Below, piece after piece: positions 23,441 through 34,883 of a stretch of 64,000 nt of DNA (within the stretch, counting starts at the first letter, position 1; each line of letters begins with the position of its first letter). The stretch spans positions 1,396,979-1,460,978 of the forward strand of contig CM030934.1 in the NCBI GenBank assembly GCA_018136815.1. Direction: 5' to 3'. The translations under genes and the position numbers were made by a program. Under the pieces are notes generated by a model. It was not told the origin of the DNA, did not search any database, and saw only the letters and a list, made by a program, of their open reading frames with translations. The stretch comes from Isochrysis galbana. Lineage: Eukaryota; Haptophyta; Isochrysidales; Isochrysidaceae.

Positions 23441-23474
23441 CCCACAGCCCACAGCTGACAGCTGTGGCTGTGGG
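23441..23474. other. 34-bp near-perfect palindrome
   Basis: CCCACAGC-C-CACAGCTG-A-CAGCTGTG-GCTGTGGG: two arms of 16 bases with a single bulged base. It could extrude as a cruciform or fold as an RNA hairpin. Confidence 0.8.
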
Positions 23475-23689
23475 CGGACTTATGGTGCTCATTAGTCTGC
23501 AACATAGAACATAGTACAAAACGTATACGCAGACGGCGCCGGCATAGATAGCGTTCACAAGAGCGGAATGTGAACAGTACTTCCCAAATAACGACACTTA
23601 CGCTAAATTCAGAGGCGAATATGTACAAAAAGAGAAGTTTTTGGACACTTGGCAACAGATAATAGACTACGCAGATGTCATGAAATGCG

Positions 23690-23774
23690 CCCAAAAAACC
23701 TTTTAATATTCTTACCGCACTCGCGGCGAATGGATCCACTACCACTACCCACTACAAGTAGCACGTAGCATACA
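23690..23774 (-). mobile_element. 3' end of the LINE/SINE family
   Basis: On the minus strand it ends GTGCGGTAAGAATATTAAAAGG followed by T6, the same terminus as the copies at 46.8, 47.1, 53.8, 53.9 and 56.7 kb. The upstream part runs into the assembly gap. Confidence 0.55.
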
Positions 23775-23874
23775 NNNNNNNNNNNNNNNNNNNNNNNNNN
23801 NNNNNNNNNNNNNNNNNNNNNNNNNNNNNNNNNNNNNNNNNNNNNNNNNNNNNNNNNNNNNNNNNNNNNNNNNN
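23775..23874. other. Assembly gap (100 N)
   Basis: Exactly 100 N, probably a placeholder length. The flanks are a repeat end on the left and an open reading frame on the right, so repeat collapse is the likely cause. Confidence 0.99.
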
Positions 23875-23875
23875 A

Positions 23876-25159
23876 CGGACTCTCGCCACCATCTCGACTC
23901 CTGCGGCGTGGGTCCACGATGTCGACGCACTCCGGGAAAAATGTGTCGCCGAGGATCTCGAGATGGACCCGGAGACAAAGGCGCTAGCGAAGGCGAAGCA
24001 GATCCGAGCGAGCTCTCCTAGCCAGCCGATCCCAGAACGAGACTCCGCCCATGGTCGTTTGCGCCAGCGCCCGATGCGACACTCGGAGCAGAAGACCCGG
24101 CTGGGGGAACCCCCTTCCCCGGCAAGCACCCCGGCGACCGTCAAAACAAAGGTGAAGGCACTGGGAGCACTTGATGAAGAGCGCGTTCCGCCCCGTTCGG
24201 AATCACGAGGTCGACCGTCGTTGCGCAATCAATCACCGAGCAAGATCGTTAGCCCAGCTCCTACGCATGTCACTAACGGGAACGATACGGTGCAGTCTTC
24301 CGCAACACGTCGAACCAAGCCTGCCTCGGTAAGGAGCAGCAACGCACTAGTGGGAACCGAGTGCCCCCCAGTCGCTACCGTCAAGACTCGGGGAGAAGAC
24401 AATGAAGCTGGACGTGTCGTAGAACTGGCAACTCATTGCTTTGAGATGCTTGCCAAGATGTCGTCCGGCGGCGTGGATCCTGAAGAGATGCGGCAAATGA
24501 TGCCACGCCTTGCCGCTTGTTTTGGCCGGAGCATCAAGTGGGACGTGCCCGACTGCGCTCTCACTGGCAGAGGCTCGTTTATCGAACTGATGAGCGCACT
24601 AGGGCCGATCTGGCAAGATCTCTCCGTCACCAAGGCTGAGGTGCGGTCGGTGGAGCCACGAGGCGAGACAGTGGCCGTTGTTCGCACCATGTACACCGTG
24701 CACATGCGGAACTGGGCAGGGCAGGTGGTCGAGGGCACTGAGGGCGAAGTTGAGGTTGGCGTCTCAGTCCGCTTCCGCCGCGGCAAAATAGTGCAGTGGT
24801 ACCAGGAATTTCAGAAGCATCTGCTCGATGAAAAGCGCCAACTTGCGCTCGCGGCCCAAGCAGCGGAAGCCGCGACAATCGAAGCCGCAGAAGAGGAGGA
24901 CGAGGACGAGGAGAACTTGTCGCCGCTGCGTCTGCACGGCAAACCATATAGCCCCACGGTGAATCACAGTAGTACGAGCCAATTTGGTGACGGAGCTCTT
25001 CACGAGGCGGACCCTGTCAATGCCACTAACACCACGTGGAAAGACGCCAACGCAACCACGGCCGACCGTGACTCTCCTCAGCCGGCCGAGAAAGCGCCTG
25101 TGGAGGCTGTAGATGTCAAGGATTCTTGTGAGTCTGAATGTGAGCCGGATGAACAATAG
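23876..25159 (+). CDS. NTF2/SnoaL-like domain protein, 5' end lost in gap
   Basis: The frame is open from the gap edge to the stop at 25159; the first ATG is at 23963 but 29 in-frame codons precede it, so the true start may be in the gap. From ATG 23963 there are 398 residues. The first ~140 are basic and Ser/Pro-rich. Residues ~145-290 fit a SnoaL/NTF2-like cone fold: FIELMSALGPIWQDLSV, AVVRTMYTVHMRNWAGQ, then VSVRFRRGKIVQWYQEF, the usual closing strand ending in a W/Y-rich turn. A coiled, acidic stretch (EEEDEDEEN) and a low-complexity tail follow. Such domains bind small molecules or proteins; no activity is assigned. Confidence 0.6.
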   Translation, partial: RTLATISTPAAWVHDVDALREKCVAEDLEMDPETKALAKAKQIRASSPSQPIPERDSAHGRLRQRPMRHSEQKTRLGEPPSPASTPATVKTKVKALGALDEERVPPRSESRGRPSLRNQSPSKIVSPAPTHVTNGNDTVQSSATRRTKPASVRSSNALVGTECPPVATVKTRGEDNEAGRVVELATHCFEMLAKMSSGGVDPEEMRQMMPRLAACFGRSIKWDVPDCALTGRGSFIELMSALGPIWQDLSVTKAEVRSVEPRGETVAVVRTMYTVHMRNWAGQVVEGTEGEVEVGVSVRFRRGKIVQWYQEFQKHLLDEKRQLALAAQAAEAATIEAAEEEDEDEENLSPLRLHGKPYSPTVNHSSTSQFGDGALHEADPVNATNTTWKDANATTADRDSPQPAEKAPVEAVDVKDSCESECEPDEQ

Positions 25160-26754
25160 CGACCCCAAACTAAGTCACTAAACATTCTCATGGTCAATCT
25201 CATGCCATGGCATGAAATCAAGTTGATGCTTACCGCCACAATTTACAGATCCGTGCTACTTGGCGGTTGCTTTCATTGCTACGCCTCGTCATTCTTTACC
25301 GAAGATCGAAGCTTGATCGAGTAGATCTCTCTCCCTTCTCTCTTGTTTTCAGGATTGCTCCGGATGGATGGCTTTTCCTGCCACACGGTGCCTACGTTTT
25401 TCGTCGTACGTCCCCGTTGTACTCCGTGTTGTGCAGGCCCTTTTCGTGTGCCGTGCATGTCCGGAACAACGCACTCAGCACCCACCACGATCATGAATCA
25501 CCCATCACCATCACAAGCGCGAGGCAAAGCTCGCAAGGAACCATTCATAATAGTCCATGGAAGATGCGCATAAAAACAAGGCATTCGGGGGTCCTAGAAT
25601 GAGCTGTGCGGGGGGGATTAGGCCTATGCCTATGCTCGTGCTATTATAGGGGTATTGCCCTTCTGCTTCTCCTACTCCTGGCACCCACACGCACGCAACC
25701 GGCGGACCCAAAACTAGCCGGCCGCCTAGCGGCGCAAGGTGGAAGGAAAGTCGCGTTCCGTCGAAACAAGACCGTACAAATGGATTTGCACGTCGTCGCA
25801 CGCCGTCCGTGAAGTCGCGTTCCGTCGTTTTCTTTTTATCACTATGGACATTTGATGGCTCAGCTTGCGTCTATCCCATACTCGACGGAACGTGACCTGA
25901 GAGGACCAGATCGCTAGGGGCTCCTGCCCGATTGGCGTGGCCATCCGGGTGGGTCCTGCGTATTTGGTATCTGGTGGGGTCCCCCATCGCTCGGATGGGC
26001 TGACGGATCGAGCATGACCACGGGCTCGATATGCGATGAGACGGAAGGGGAACAATTGGCGGGAGACGCGGCGGAAATGGCCGGGAGTGATGGAATGCCC
26101 CCCCCCCGCCTGGCCCGTCGTAGTGCACGCGGGCCCACCCCCCTTAGGGGGGGTAGTGGGTGCGGGGGCGTGAGAGTGTGGGGTTTAGGGCCGCGATGGC
26201 GAGCGCGATACCGGAGTGGTGTGAGTCACTAGAAGCGTAGCGGACACCTTCAAGAATGTTTTTCATAAAATGCTCTGGACCCATGGGTGATAATGGGTGA
26301 ACAAAGTATGGCCGTAGTTGAGCAGTATGACGTATAACTTGGTCTATGTAGGATAGGTAAATGTAGAAGAAAATTGAAATTGAAAACAACAACTGCATTA
26401 AAATGCGTGCGACACGCGACGAAAGTGAGAGAGGAGAACACCGTGTGAGTAGAGTAGCAGGATTGACACAAGTACGGGTGTGAAATGAGTGTTCCTGCCA
26501 TAGTATCATCGCATGCTGCGCGCTGCCATAACACGGCACCAAGAGCCTTGAGATTCCATCATGGACATGGGAAGCTACCAAAGTGCTAGTAACGAGTTCA
26601 CAAGCCATACTTGACCATTGCCGACTAGCATGCCCGCCTCGATGACGACCAGATGATTTGGAGCAGGTGAATGCACACTGAGCCAATGGTCCTGAATCCA
26701 ACACCCGATATCATTTCAGCCAGCTGAGACCTTCGCTTATGGCCAGAGACGGCT
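25160..26754. other. Intergenic, dispersed CGTTCCGTCGA motif
   Basis: No gene supported. The motif GTCGCGTTCCGTCGA occurs at 25750-25764 and, lacking its last base, at 25814-25827, and inverted at 25882-25898. Relatives occur at 39884-39900 and 60984-61000. The inverted arrangement suggests ends of a small inverted-repeat element. Confidence 0.5.
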
Positions 26755-29702
26755 TCACGCGGTAGCCGCGGCCTTGGCATCGGCCTCCGCACGCAGCTTG
26801 TCCGCACGAGCGATGATCTCGTCCGCCACCATCAAGCCCGAGCGGGTCGCGCCCTCCATCGAGTCGAGGTAGTCCTGGTACGTGTACGAACCGGCCAAGA
26901 AGAAATTGGAGACGGGGGTCGCCTGCTTCGGACGGAATTTGTCCTGCCCAGGCTTCTCGCGGTAGAGGCTTTGGCCGAGTTTGACCACTGACGACCATGT
27001 GCAGTTGAGTGCCTTGGACGACGGGAAAAGCTTGTGGGTCTGCTCGATGGCGTCGGCGACGATCTGCTCCTCCGATCGATCGAAGGCCCGTTCATCGAAC
27101 ACCATCTGCATGAGCGAGCCTTCTCCCTCCTTGTAATACTCGCCGGGAGAGACGAGGGCGAGGTCGGCGAAGCACGAGAATTCGGCATCGGCTAGGCGCG
27201 TTCGAGGATAAGGGAGAAGGGAGGGTGACGTCAGTCTCACACGCAGACACTAACGAAGGGCGAGAGCGTCGCAAACAGAACCCGAGCGCCAATGTAATCC
27301 TTGTCAGCAGGGTGGACGGGCCGTTGTGGGTGGATGTGTGTTTCTAATGGCGGAGATGCGCCTCCACAATCTATAGGAGAGCTAGGATAGTACCTGAGTA
27401 GAGGAGGTTGTCGATACCCGCGCCACGTCCATCAGATTGATCGCCCTTAACATTCATCATTCGCTCCGGGTCTTGCATCTCAGTCACCCATCCGTCGAAG
27501 CGTAACTGCAAGGGGATCGTGCGCGACATGCAGGTGGGGGATAGGCTCGTGTGCGGTGGAATCGATTCGGCCAACTTTCGCGATTGCAGGTAGAGGGTGC
27601 TGCGATGATGTGCAGGTGGGATGAGTTGGGCCGGTCCAACGCGGTTGCGCGCTGGTTGGCTGTCCAATATACTTGAACTGTGGCGATGGGGACGGTGTCG
27701 AGCTCATAGATGTTGTCGAACATGGGATACTTGCGGAAGCTTTCAGGCAGCATCTTTTTGATGCCAGGCACATCGACAGCTGCGACGACGACATCGAAAT
27801 CCCGAGTGCCATCGGCAGTGGTAACGCCCGTCACACGTGTAGGGCGGCCATCCACATCAACCTAAGGAGACAGCGCGTGCGGTGCGGGTCGCAATATGCC
27901 TTCGAAGTTCAAATGAGCAAGTCTTCCTCCCAGGTTGACGTCAACCCGCCCGCCCAGCATTTGCTGTGAAAGAAATGACCTGCCAGCCTTTGTTAGCACA
28001 TGCACACGGTCGATTTACTACCCCCCAAACCCTGAGCCTCGTATTCTTTGAACACGAGCCTCATGCGCCCATGGTACTGGTATTGCACCTCGTGTGGTAG
28101 ATCACGGATAGGAGTGCGCAGATTGATCTTGACTCCACGATCCTCGAGGTACTTGATGATCGGATCATGCAGATAAGTTTGCGGTGAACCCTCAAGCATG
28201 CGAAGAACAGACGCCTGCACCACACAAGACACCCAGGAGATGAGCCAAGCACGCCCGTTTGTGTTATGCTGTTTTAGTGAGAAGAGGGGTTGGCGCGTCC
28301 TCTCAGTAGCGCATGAAACAACGTCGCCGACGTGATGGTGCCCACACACACCTCCGAGCGAATGGCGAAGAGCATGAAAATGGTGAGCATGCAGCGCGCA
28401 GAGATGTGATCACAATCGAGGAAGCCGAGAGCGTACGCGATCGGATCCCACCTACAACATGGTGTCATCATGGAATTGCATCCAACGCCTAAATTCTTCT
28501 GGTAGTTGGCCGTGTGGCTGGGGCGGGAGCTCCCGAAATAGGATCTCGGTCGCATGCAGGATTCCGTGCCATAAGCAGGGTGATGGGCCGATCACAGAGA
28601 CTCGGATTTTGCAAGGGTTGAAGAAACAAACTACTCACATGCGGTCGAGTGATCCTCGCGAGCCTCCGAAGCGCGTGAACCACTCAGTGAAGGTGATATC
28701 ATCGAGCTCGCGCACCATGTCCATCCCACCATCGAAATCCACCAGAGCGCGCACAATCGGCGATGTGCCCAAGCGTAGCGCGTTTGCCGCCTTATCGCCG
28801 ATGCCAAGCTGTTCTGTCCTTGCGAATGCTTGCAGCCCAGAGACTGGAGCTCCAATTGGGAAGCGAAAATCGAGGGCCCCAATGTGACCGCCGTCGTTTA
28901 CGAACTGATGCGTGTGCTCCTTCAGCCTCAGATGCCTGGAAGGTATCAAAAGGCGCAGATCAGCAAAAGAAAGGAATGGATTCAACGGCAGGATGGGCTA
29001 TGCTTAGCAAATGCACAGAAGCAATGCTCAGGAAATCATGTGGCTCATGATCCGCCACAGAACTGCCCAAAGGACGACGCCCATCGCCCCTTGACGCGGG
29101 CTGGCCGCATCAGCTAATCTCTAAGAAGGAATGTACGGGGTTGGTTAACCCGTCTCCGCTCCCACTGCTAAGGCTACGCATCGCCAATCAGCTTGCTAGC
29201 CATGAAGGATAGCAACATGGAAGGCTGGTAATGCGCCCGCTCCCACTTACTTGTCAAAGGAGCCGGTGCGCTTCATGATGCCGAAGAGATTGTAGTAGCA
29301 GCCGAAGAAGACGTGAAGGCCCATCTCGATGTGGTTTCCCTCCTTGTCCTTCCACGAGGACACCTTGCCTCCCACAAATGGGCGGAGCTCAAACATCTCG
29401 ACCTCATGCCCTGCATCCGCGAGGTCCATCGCGGCGACCATGCCGGCAAGCCCGGCTCCGACGACGGCGATCTTGAGCTTCGACTTGGACTTGACCCCGG
29501 GCCCCTCGATTGCGCGCTTCATCAGCCCCTCGTTGAGGAAAGCATCATTGCCCACCTGCTGCTTCGCACCGTCAGACGCAAAGTCCTGCACTGGCGGCTC
29601 GGCAATCATGGCAGGCGCGCGGGCGCGCGCGAGGCGGAGGTGGGGGAGCGTGAGCGCGGCCGCCTGCGCCGCGCCGGCCAGCACCAGCACCGCGCGCAGC
29701 AT
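26755..29702 (-). CDS. ZDS: Zeta-carotene desaturase, plastid
   Basis: FAD-dependent carotenoid enzyme that desaturates zeta-carotene, via neurosporene, towards lycopene. Seven exons: 29702-29251, 28935-28639, 28451-28352, 28214-28089, 27861-27673, 27505-27394 and 27191-26755; all phases agree (2,2,0,0,0,1), giving 570 residues. Signs: dinucleotide fold [12 protein letters not shown] at ~80, then [20 protein letters not shown] and [53 protein letters not shown]; and C-terminal [20 protein letters not shown]. This pattern separates ZDS from phytoene desaturase. The N-terminus ([18 protein letters not shown] plus an Arg/Ala-rich stretch) reads as signal plus transit peptide, implying a complex plastid. 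Exon 4 has two possible ends; the one used (CACGAG/GTGCAA) gives normal family spacing. Confidence 0.92.
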
Positions 29703-29905
29703 CGAAAGGAGAAGGAGAAGCGAGTCGAGGCGGGGAGGTGAGAGTGGAGGGGGCGGAGGCCGCGCGGGAGAGGAGTGAGAGGGGCGAGGCCGAAGGGGGG
29801 GCGGCGGGCGGGGGGGGGGAGCAGTAAGAGAGAGAGAGAGAAGAGAAGAGAGAAGAGAGAGAGAGAGAGAGTTTGTGGCGCGGAAGGTCTCCCCCCCCCC
29901 TTTTC
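29703..29905. promoter_or_regulatory. Pyrimidine-rich leader of ZDS
   Basis: On the coding (minus) strand, (CT)n at about 29830-29870 and C-rich blocks run down to the ATG at 29702. Same arrangement as neighbouring genes. Confidence 0.45.
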
Positions 29906-30734
29906 CCCCTCTCTCTCCCTCTTCCTCGCCCTTTCCCCAACGCGGAGGAAACCTCGCGAGAGCTCTCTGCTCGCGTCCCTCGCCCGCCCCCGAGGGAGGG
30001 GGGGGGGCGGACCCTTTTTTTGTAGCTCGTGCCATTCTAACCGTGCGTATGAATGTGTCGCAGGAAACTTTGCCGTTGTGTGTTGTGCCTCACAGTGTGG
30101 ACGAAGTACGAGTCTAGTGTGGGAGCGGAAGGACGATGGGTCCCTGTGGTCGATTCTCATCAGTTATCAGTGCAGAGCGGTTCCATCCGCGCACCACCAA
30201 CCAAGCGAATCTTCCATCTTCCGGCGATGGAGCGCGGGCGGCCACGGGGCACGGGGGGTTGCGGGGCGTAGCATTGATTGTTGACTGCGCTAGCCGTTAC
30301 TCTTGAATAACAGCCTTCTTCTTCTATTCTTTTGAGCCTCAGAGTGTAGTAGCGTACAATCGATGATAGCTCAAGCGGAGCTCTAGCTCTAGCTCTAGCT
30401 AGCGCCAAGCTACAGCTATAGTGTGATGGTGTGTGGTGCAAGTATATTCTAGCGGGGTGAAGAGTAGGAGGGTGGCAAGGTGCTCCTCCCTGACACCGTA
30501 GAGCCCGAGGGCTCGTTCGCGCCTGCTTTGATCCCGGTCGGGGACTGCGCCTCGGCCGGGGACGTCACGATGGGATGCCGTGTGTAATCCGCCGTTCTCG
30601 CCGATCAAGCCATAGTACATTGAGAACTTTACAGTCTACAGTCGGTCATTCCCTCAGATTCGCGGTTTGCAAGAGTACGGTGAGCGTGGGAGCATGCCGA
30701 CTCCGACGTCGAACATGGTTCATCAAACGCCGAT
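29906..30734. other. Intergenic, no supported gene
   Basis: Region between ZDS and the glycosyltransferase 3' end. (AGCTCT)n-like repeats lie at 30378-30402. No gene seen. Confidence 0.35.
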
Positions 30735-33700
30735 CTATGCTTGCTTGGCTCGGCCATGGTGGGGTGGCGGCCGCAGCGACACCGGTGGGTTCCACCACCG
30801 GTGTCGAAGGTGCGCAATGAGAAGCCAGACCGACCCCGCTAGCCAGCCCCCAAAGACGAGGAGGCCCGACTTGAGCGACTCTCCCCGGGCATCCCCTGAG
30901 GAAGGCGGATCATTGCCATCAATCCTAGTTGACCCTGCTCCGCTCGCCGCTGCTTGCGCACCACGCAGCTGACCCGCTAGCTTGGAAAGAGGCGCCCCGT
31001 CAAAGCGTGCGCGCCTTACGTCCTCAAACACACTCTCCCAGGAGCGCGCGGCAGCATCGAGAGAACGTTCCTCGGCGTAGGCACGCGCGGCCGCAGCAAC
31101 TGTGCGTAGCCGATCACCATCCTTGCAAACCTCACGGACAAGCGCCACGTCCATCATATTGCGCCCCACAGTATCTTGCTCGAGAATGAGCGCACGGCCG
31201 TCGCTGAGGAGCGGCGTGAACGGATGCCATGGGTCCAGCCGCGGCATCAGGATCGCCACATCAGCCATCATCGCCTCCAGCAGTGGCAGATGACGAGAAT
31301 CGGGGGAAAGATAAATTAGCGTCTCAGCAGACAAGAGCTCGTGGACAAACGCAGGGCGGTCAAGGACGCCTGCGTAACGCGCCCATGGGAGCGACTCGAA
31401 CACGGCCAACGTGTCAGGATTCATCGGCGCATCAGGTAGCAGGGAGGCTGCCGTGAGCGTAGCACCCGGCAGCGAGGATCGAAGGGTTGGGAACAGCTCG
31501 ACCAGGTCAAGCAAGCCTTGATGGTTCACCAAGCAACAGTAGAAGAATGCATGGCGCTTTTTCGAGAGACCGGATGCTGTGAAATTCTCTCGAGCACGCT
31601 TCCATTCATCCACATCAACGCCGCTCGGTACCACAGCGACGCGCGGCCGGATCGTCCCACGTGCTCCAGGCGGTAGCATTGGCGAGAGTGAGCCAAGGTG
31701 CGAAATGAGGCTTTGTTGGTGCCAGTTTGAGTGCACAATGAGGCGATCCACCTATACACGGGAGGGGCACGGGTAGCCGCGTAAGACAAGCGACCGCACA
31801 GACCCCACATTGAGGGCAGTTGGTTTCGCAAAAGCAGGCGGCCTTCAACACCCGCGCGTTCTACGCCAGCAAGCCTCAACTAACTGCCGGATCCCTTGCA
31901 AAGGAGGATGCCCACCTGTCCACCTACATTGGCGAGTAGCGCCAGATTGCTCGCCGTGCGCAAGTCGGGCTTAGCGCCATGCGTTGATCGTGTGGCATGC
32001 TCGGAAGGCGTCAGCGAATGGGCACTCGCGTTTGGTTGCACCCAAATGAGCCCGGAGGGTGCCGTGTCATGCAACCACACATGGACTCCGACGCGAGCGG
32101 TCATCTGTCAATTCCAGGGAGAGGGTGCTATGGAATTGGCGGGGCATGTGGAGCCCAGGCGACGGGCACAAGACCACGTGATGGCGCGAATGAGCAGCAC
32201 GGCCACTTCTGCTCATTGATGCATACCTGGAATCGCAGCGTGAACTGCGCAACGAACCGCACAATCACGACGTGGTCAAAGAGTGGTTCGCCGGGCGGCA
32301 CATCTGCAAGCCACTCGGGCAGGCCTGACAGCAACTCTCGGCGGTTGGCGGGGGGCGAGACGAGGCGCAGCTTGTCTTCGTGCACAAAATGTACCTGCCC
32401 ACGTTTTCCGCCCACGATATGTCCAGCAACAACCACTCGGTATCCGAGTTTTGCTATGGCTGCGGCTGTCTGCGCCGAAACGGTGGCGCCGTCGAGGAAC
32501 CCGCGCTGGGACTTGGGGTCCCATGCCGCGTCGCTTTGCCGGCCCAAAAAGAAAAGGATGCACTCGGGGCGCCCGCCAGCCGATGTGCCTCGCCGAGACT
32601 CACCGGCGCGGCGCGTCGGCGACGGAGGCGGCGGGGGCGGCGGTAACACCCTCGGGGAAGTTGGTCCGCTGCCTGGAGTTGGCCGGAAGAACGACGGCTT
32701 GGACACATGCACGGGCTCCGGAGGGGAAATTGGTGTCGGTGGCAACCATGTCGGAAGCGGCGGTGATGAGCCAAGGGGCAAATGGTGCTCTGAGGCTGCG
32801 GCAAGATCTGCAACCTGTTCGGGCGTCGCGCTATCTGCGGAAGCTTGCAAATCTTGCGCCGCTGCAGCCCCAGTATCCGTCCTTGCAGACGGCGAGCCTA
32901 CCGATGCCGATGTCGGGTTGACACGGCTACGGGTACGGGCCGAGTTGGGCGGCTGCCGCGATACTTCCAGAGTGTCATCGGTCGAGGAACGCTCCTGGCA
33001 TTCGACGAGGCGATTGCAGTCGTCAGCAGGGATCTTTGCGAGCTGCATGAGCCCATATATTTTTGTCACTTCGTGATGCGAAACAGAGCCGTTCCAGCCA
33101 CTGAAAGAGCGCCAGTGCATGAGCATGTGCGTCAGCGTTGGGTGCTGGGTGAGTATCTGACGCCAATCGTGCATGCCCGGCAGCCAGATTAAGGCGTGCT
33201 CCGTTAGCTGGTTGGACGTGAAGTCCTGAATGATCTCACTGCTCATTACGAGGGAGCGGTGGGGTACGGTGGGGAGCTCATGTGAAGGTTCACGGCTGGC
33301 ACGTGCCACCCACCGCTCTCATGGCACACCCCCATTCTTCAGCCTATCGCAACCCGCAGTCAGGCGTAATCCCGTGCCTCAAGCTCCCCATGTGTCCGTA
33401 GGCACCCAACTCGAATCACAAAATGCGCTCGCACCTAAGTAGCACAGGCCCTTTGGCGGGCCCATTCTCGCGATTGGGTGCTGCAGCAACAATGTACAAG
33501 CTCGGCCGCTGTGCCCGCAGCAGTTCGCGAAGCTGCGCCGCCATGTTCTTCTCGAACCAGCGCCGCTGGCGCGCCATGAGTTTATCGAGATCAGAATTCC
33601 GCTTCTCCGCCTTGGCGGCTGGGTGCGTCGCGCCCAGTACTGCCAGCTCCTCGCAGGTGCGCCAGGAGCCATCGGCATTTGGGATCTGCGCTGCGATCAG

Positions 33701-33970
33701 CAGGACCTGTCTCAGGTCATAGCAGGAGCGCGTGTTGAAGATGCCGGCGGCAGAAATGCCGGCCGTGGTGGACGGATCGATCGGCTGGTACGAATACCCC
33801 GAGAGCTGCTTCTCGTCGCACTGGTCCCCTGCACAGCCGGCGGATGGCTCAGAGACACCGATCACGTATCCGTTTGCAGAGTGCTGGGCTGTCTGGACTC
33901 CTGGTGCGGAGGGCGGCGCGGCGGCGGCGTGGACGAGGGCGGAGACAAGCGCGAGGCTCCTCGCGCCCAT
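30735..33970 (-). CDS. GT-B glycosyltransferase with N-terminal extension
   Basis: Exons 33970-33435, 33295-32227, 32104-31916 and 31751-30735 join in phase (2,0,0) to 936 residues. A signal peptide (MGARSLALVSALVHAAAA) begins the protein. Residues 30-330 match no family I know and include a PNADGSW / HDWRQIL region. A proline-rich linker (VLPPPPPPPSPTRR) follows. From about 400 the sequence looks like a GT4-type GT-B fold: ILFFLGRQSD; AIAKLGYRVVVAGH; VHVWLHDTAP; LIVHSNWHQQSL; VAVVPSGVDVDEW (donor-domain entry); and LPLLEAMMADVAILMPR (nucleotide-binding E region). A C-terminal membrane helix (LLVFGGWLAGSVWLLIAHL) ends in a basic tail, suggesting an ER/Golgi enzyme. Donor and acceptor are unknown. 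Introns are 139, 122 and 164 bp. Confidence 0.75.
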
Positions 33971-34335
33971 CTTTGGTTCCCGCGCCAGGGAAGGGGAATG
34001 AGGGAGGAGGTGGGGAAGAGGGGAGAGGGGCGGAGGCTCCTCCTCCTTCAACCCGCCGCCGCGGCTCGCTCCCTCTCGGCGAGGAGAGGGTAAAAGGGTG
34101 GGTGGGGGGGGGGGGGGGGGAAGAGGGAAGAGGAGGGTCTCTCCCGTCTCGTCTATCTCTCTCCCCCTCCTCGTCTCTCTTTCCCCTCTTCTCCCGTCCC
34201 GTCTCTCCCGTCTCTCTCTTCTCTCTTTACGTCTGTCTGTCTCTCCCGTCTCTCTCTTCTCGCTGGTCTCTCGTCTCGTCTCGTCTCGTCTCCCTCCCTC
34301 CCTCCCTCCCTCTCTCTCTCTCTCTCTCTCTCGCT
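33971..34335. promoter_or_regulatory. Purine then pyrimidine tracts upstream of the glycosyltransferase
   Basis: 33971-34045 is purine-rich on top, hence a pyrimidine leader for the minus-strand gene. After a G-run at 34103-34122, 34125-34335 switches to CT-rich on top ((TCTCG)n, CCCT, (CT)n). The switch suggests a divergent promoter, but no plus-strand gene was found to its right. Confidence 0.4.
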
Positions 34336-34539
34336 GTCACACCCCACCCACCCACACAAATCCCCCCACTCACGATCTCTCTGTTGGGGAGTTTCATTTT
34401 CGTGACAACAGTTTTCGGAAAATCGGTGGTGGGGGAGGGATTTATTCCTTAGGTCTCAACCTCTCGTCTCCTCTCACTCTCCCTCTTCTCCCTGGGAGGG
34501 TGGTAGGGATCAAGGGGTGGCAAAATTACTTTTAACGGC

Positions 34540-34735
34540 CTTAAAAGTGAGGGCCTTACCCCCATAAGGGCCTTATGTCACAAGGGCAGGGACACATACG
34601 GCCATTGGGCCACTGCAAGCACCTCAACGGTAGTAGGCCAAACTCCAATAAGGGCATTATGGCTGTAATGGCCTTACGACAGGGTGTGAGGGGGTAAGGG
34701 CAAAGGTAAGGCCTTTATCCGTCTTATTTTTGGTT
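34540..34735. repeat. Cluster of AAGGGCCTTA-type inverted motifs
   Basis: At least seven variants of (T)AAGGGCCTTA/GGCCTTA(A) in both orientations within 200 bp (for example 34546, 34566, 34579, 34644, 34667, 34705). The clustering resembles foldback or transposon subterminal repeats. Confidence 0.55.
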
Positions 34736-34883
34736 TTTTTGGGCGTCGACGCCTCTTCTAATTCTAACCGGCGCCTTCGCCGAGCTCTTCGCCGCTGTGC
34801 GGCGCTCTCGTTCTCGTTCTCGTACTTGGACTACAGCAAACAAGCAACAAGCAACACGCAACGCAAACACACAAACTCAAGTG

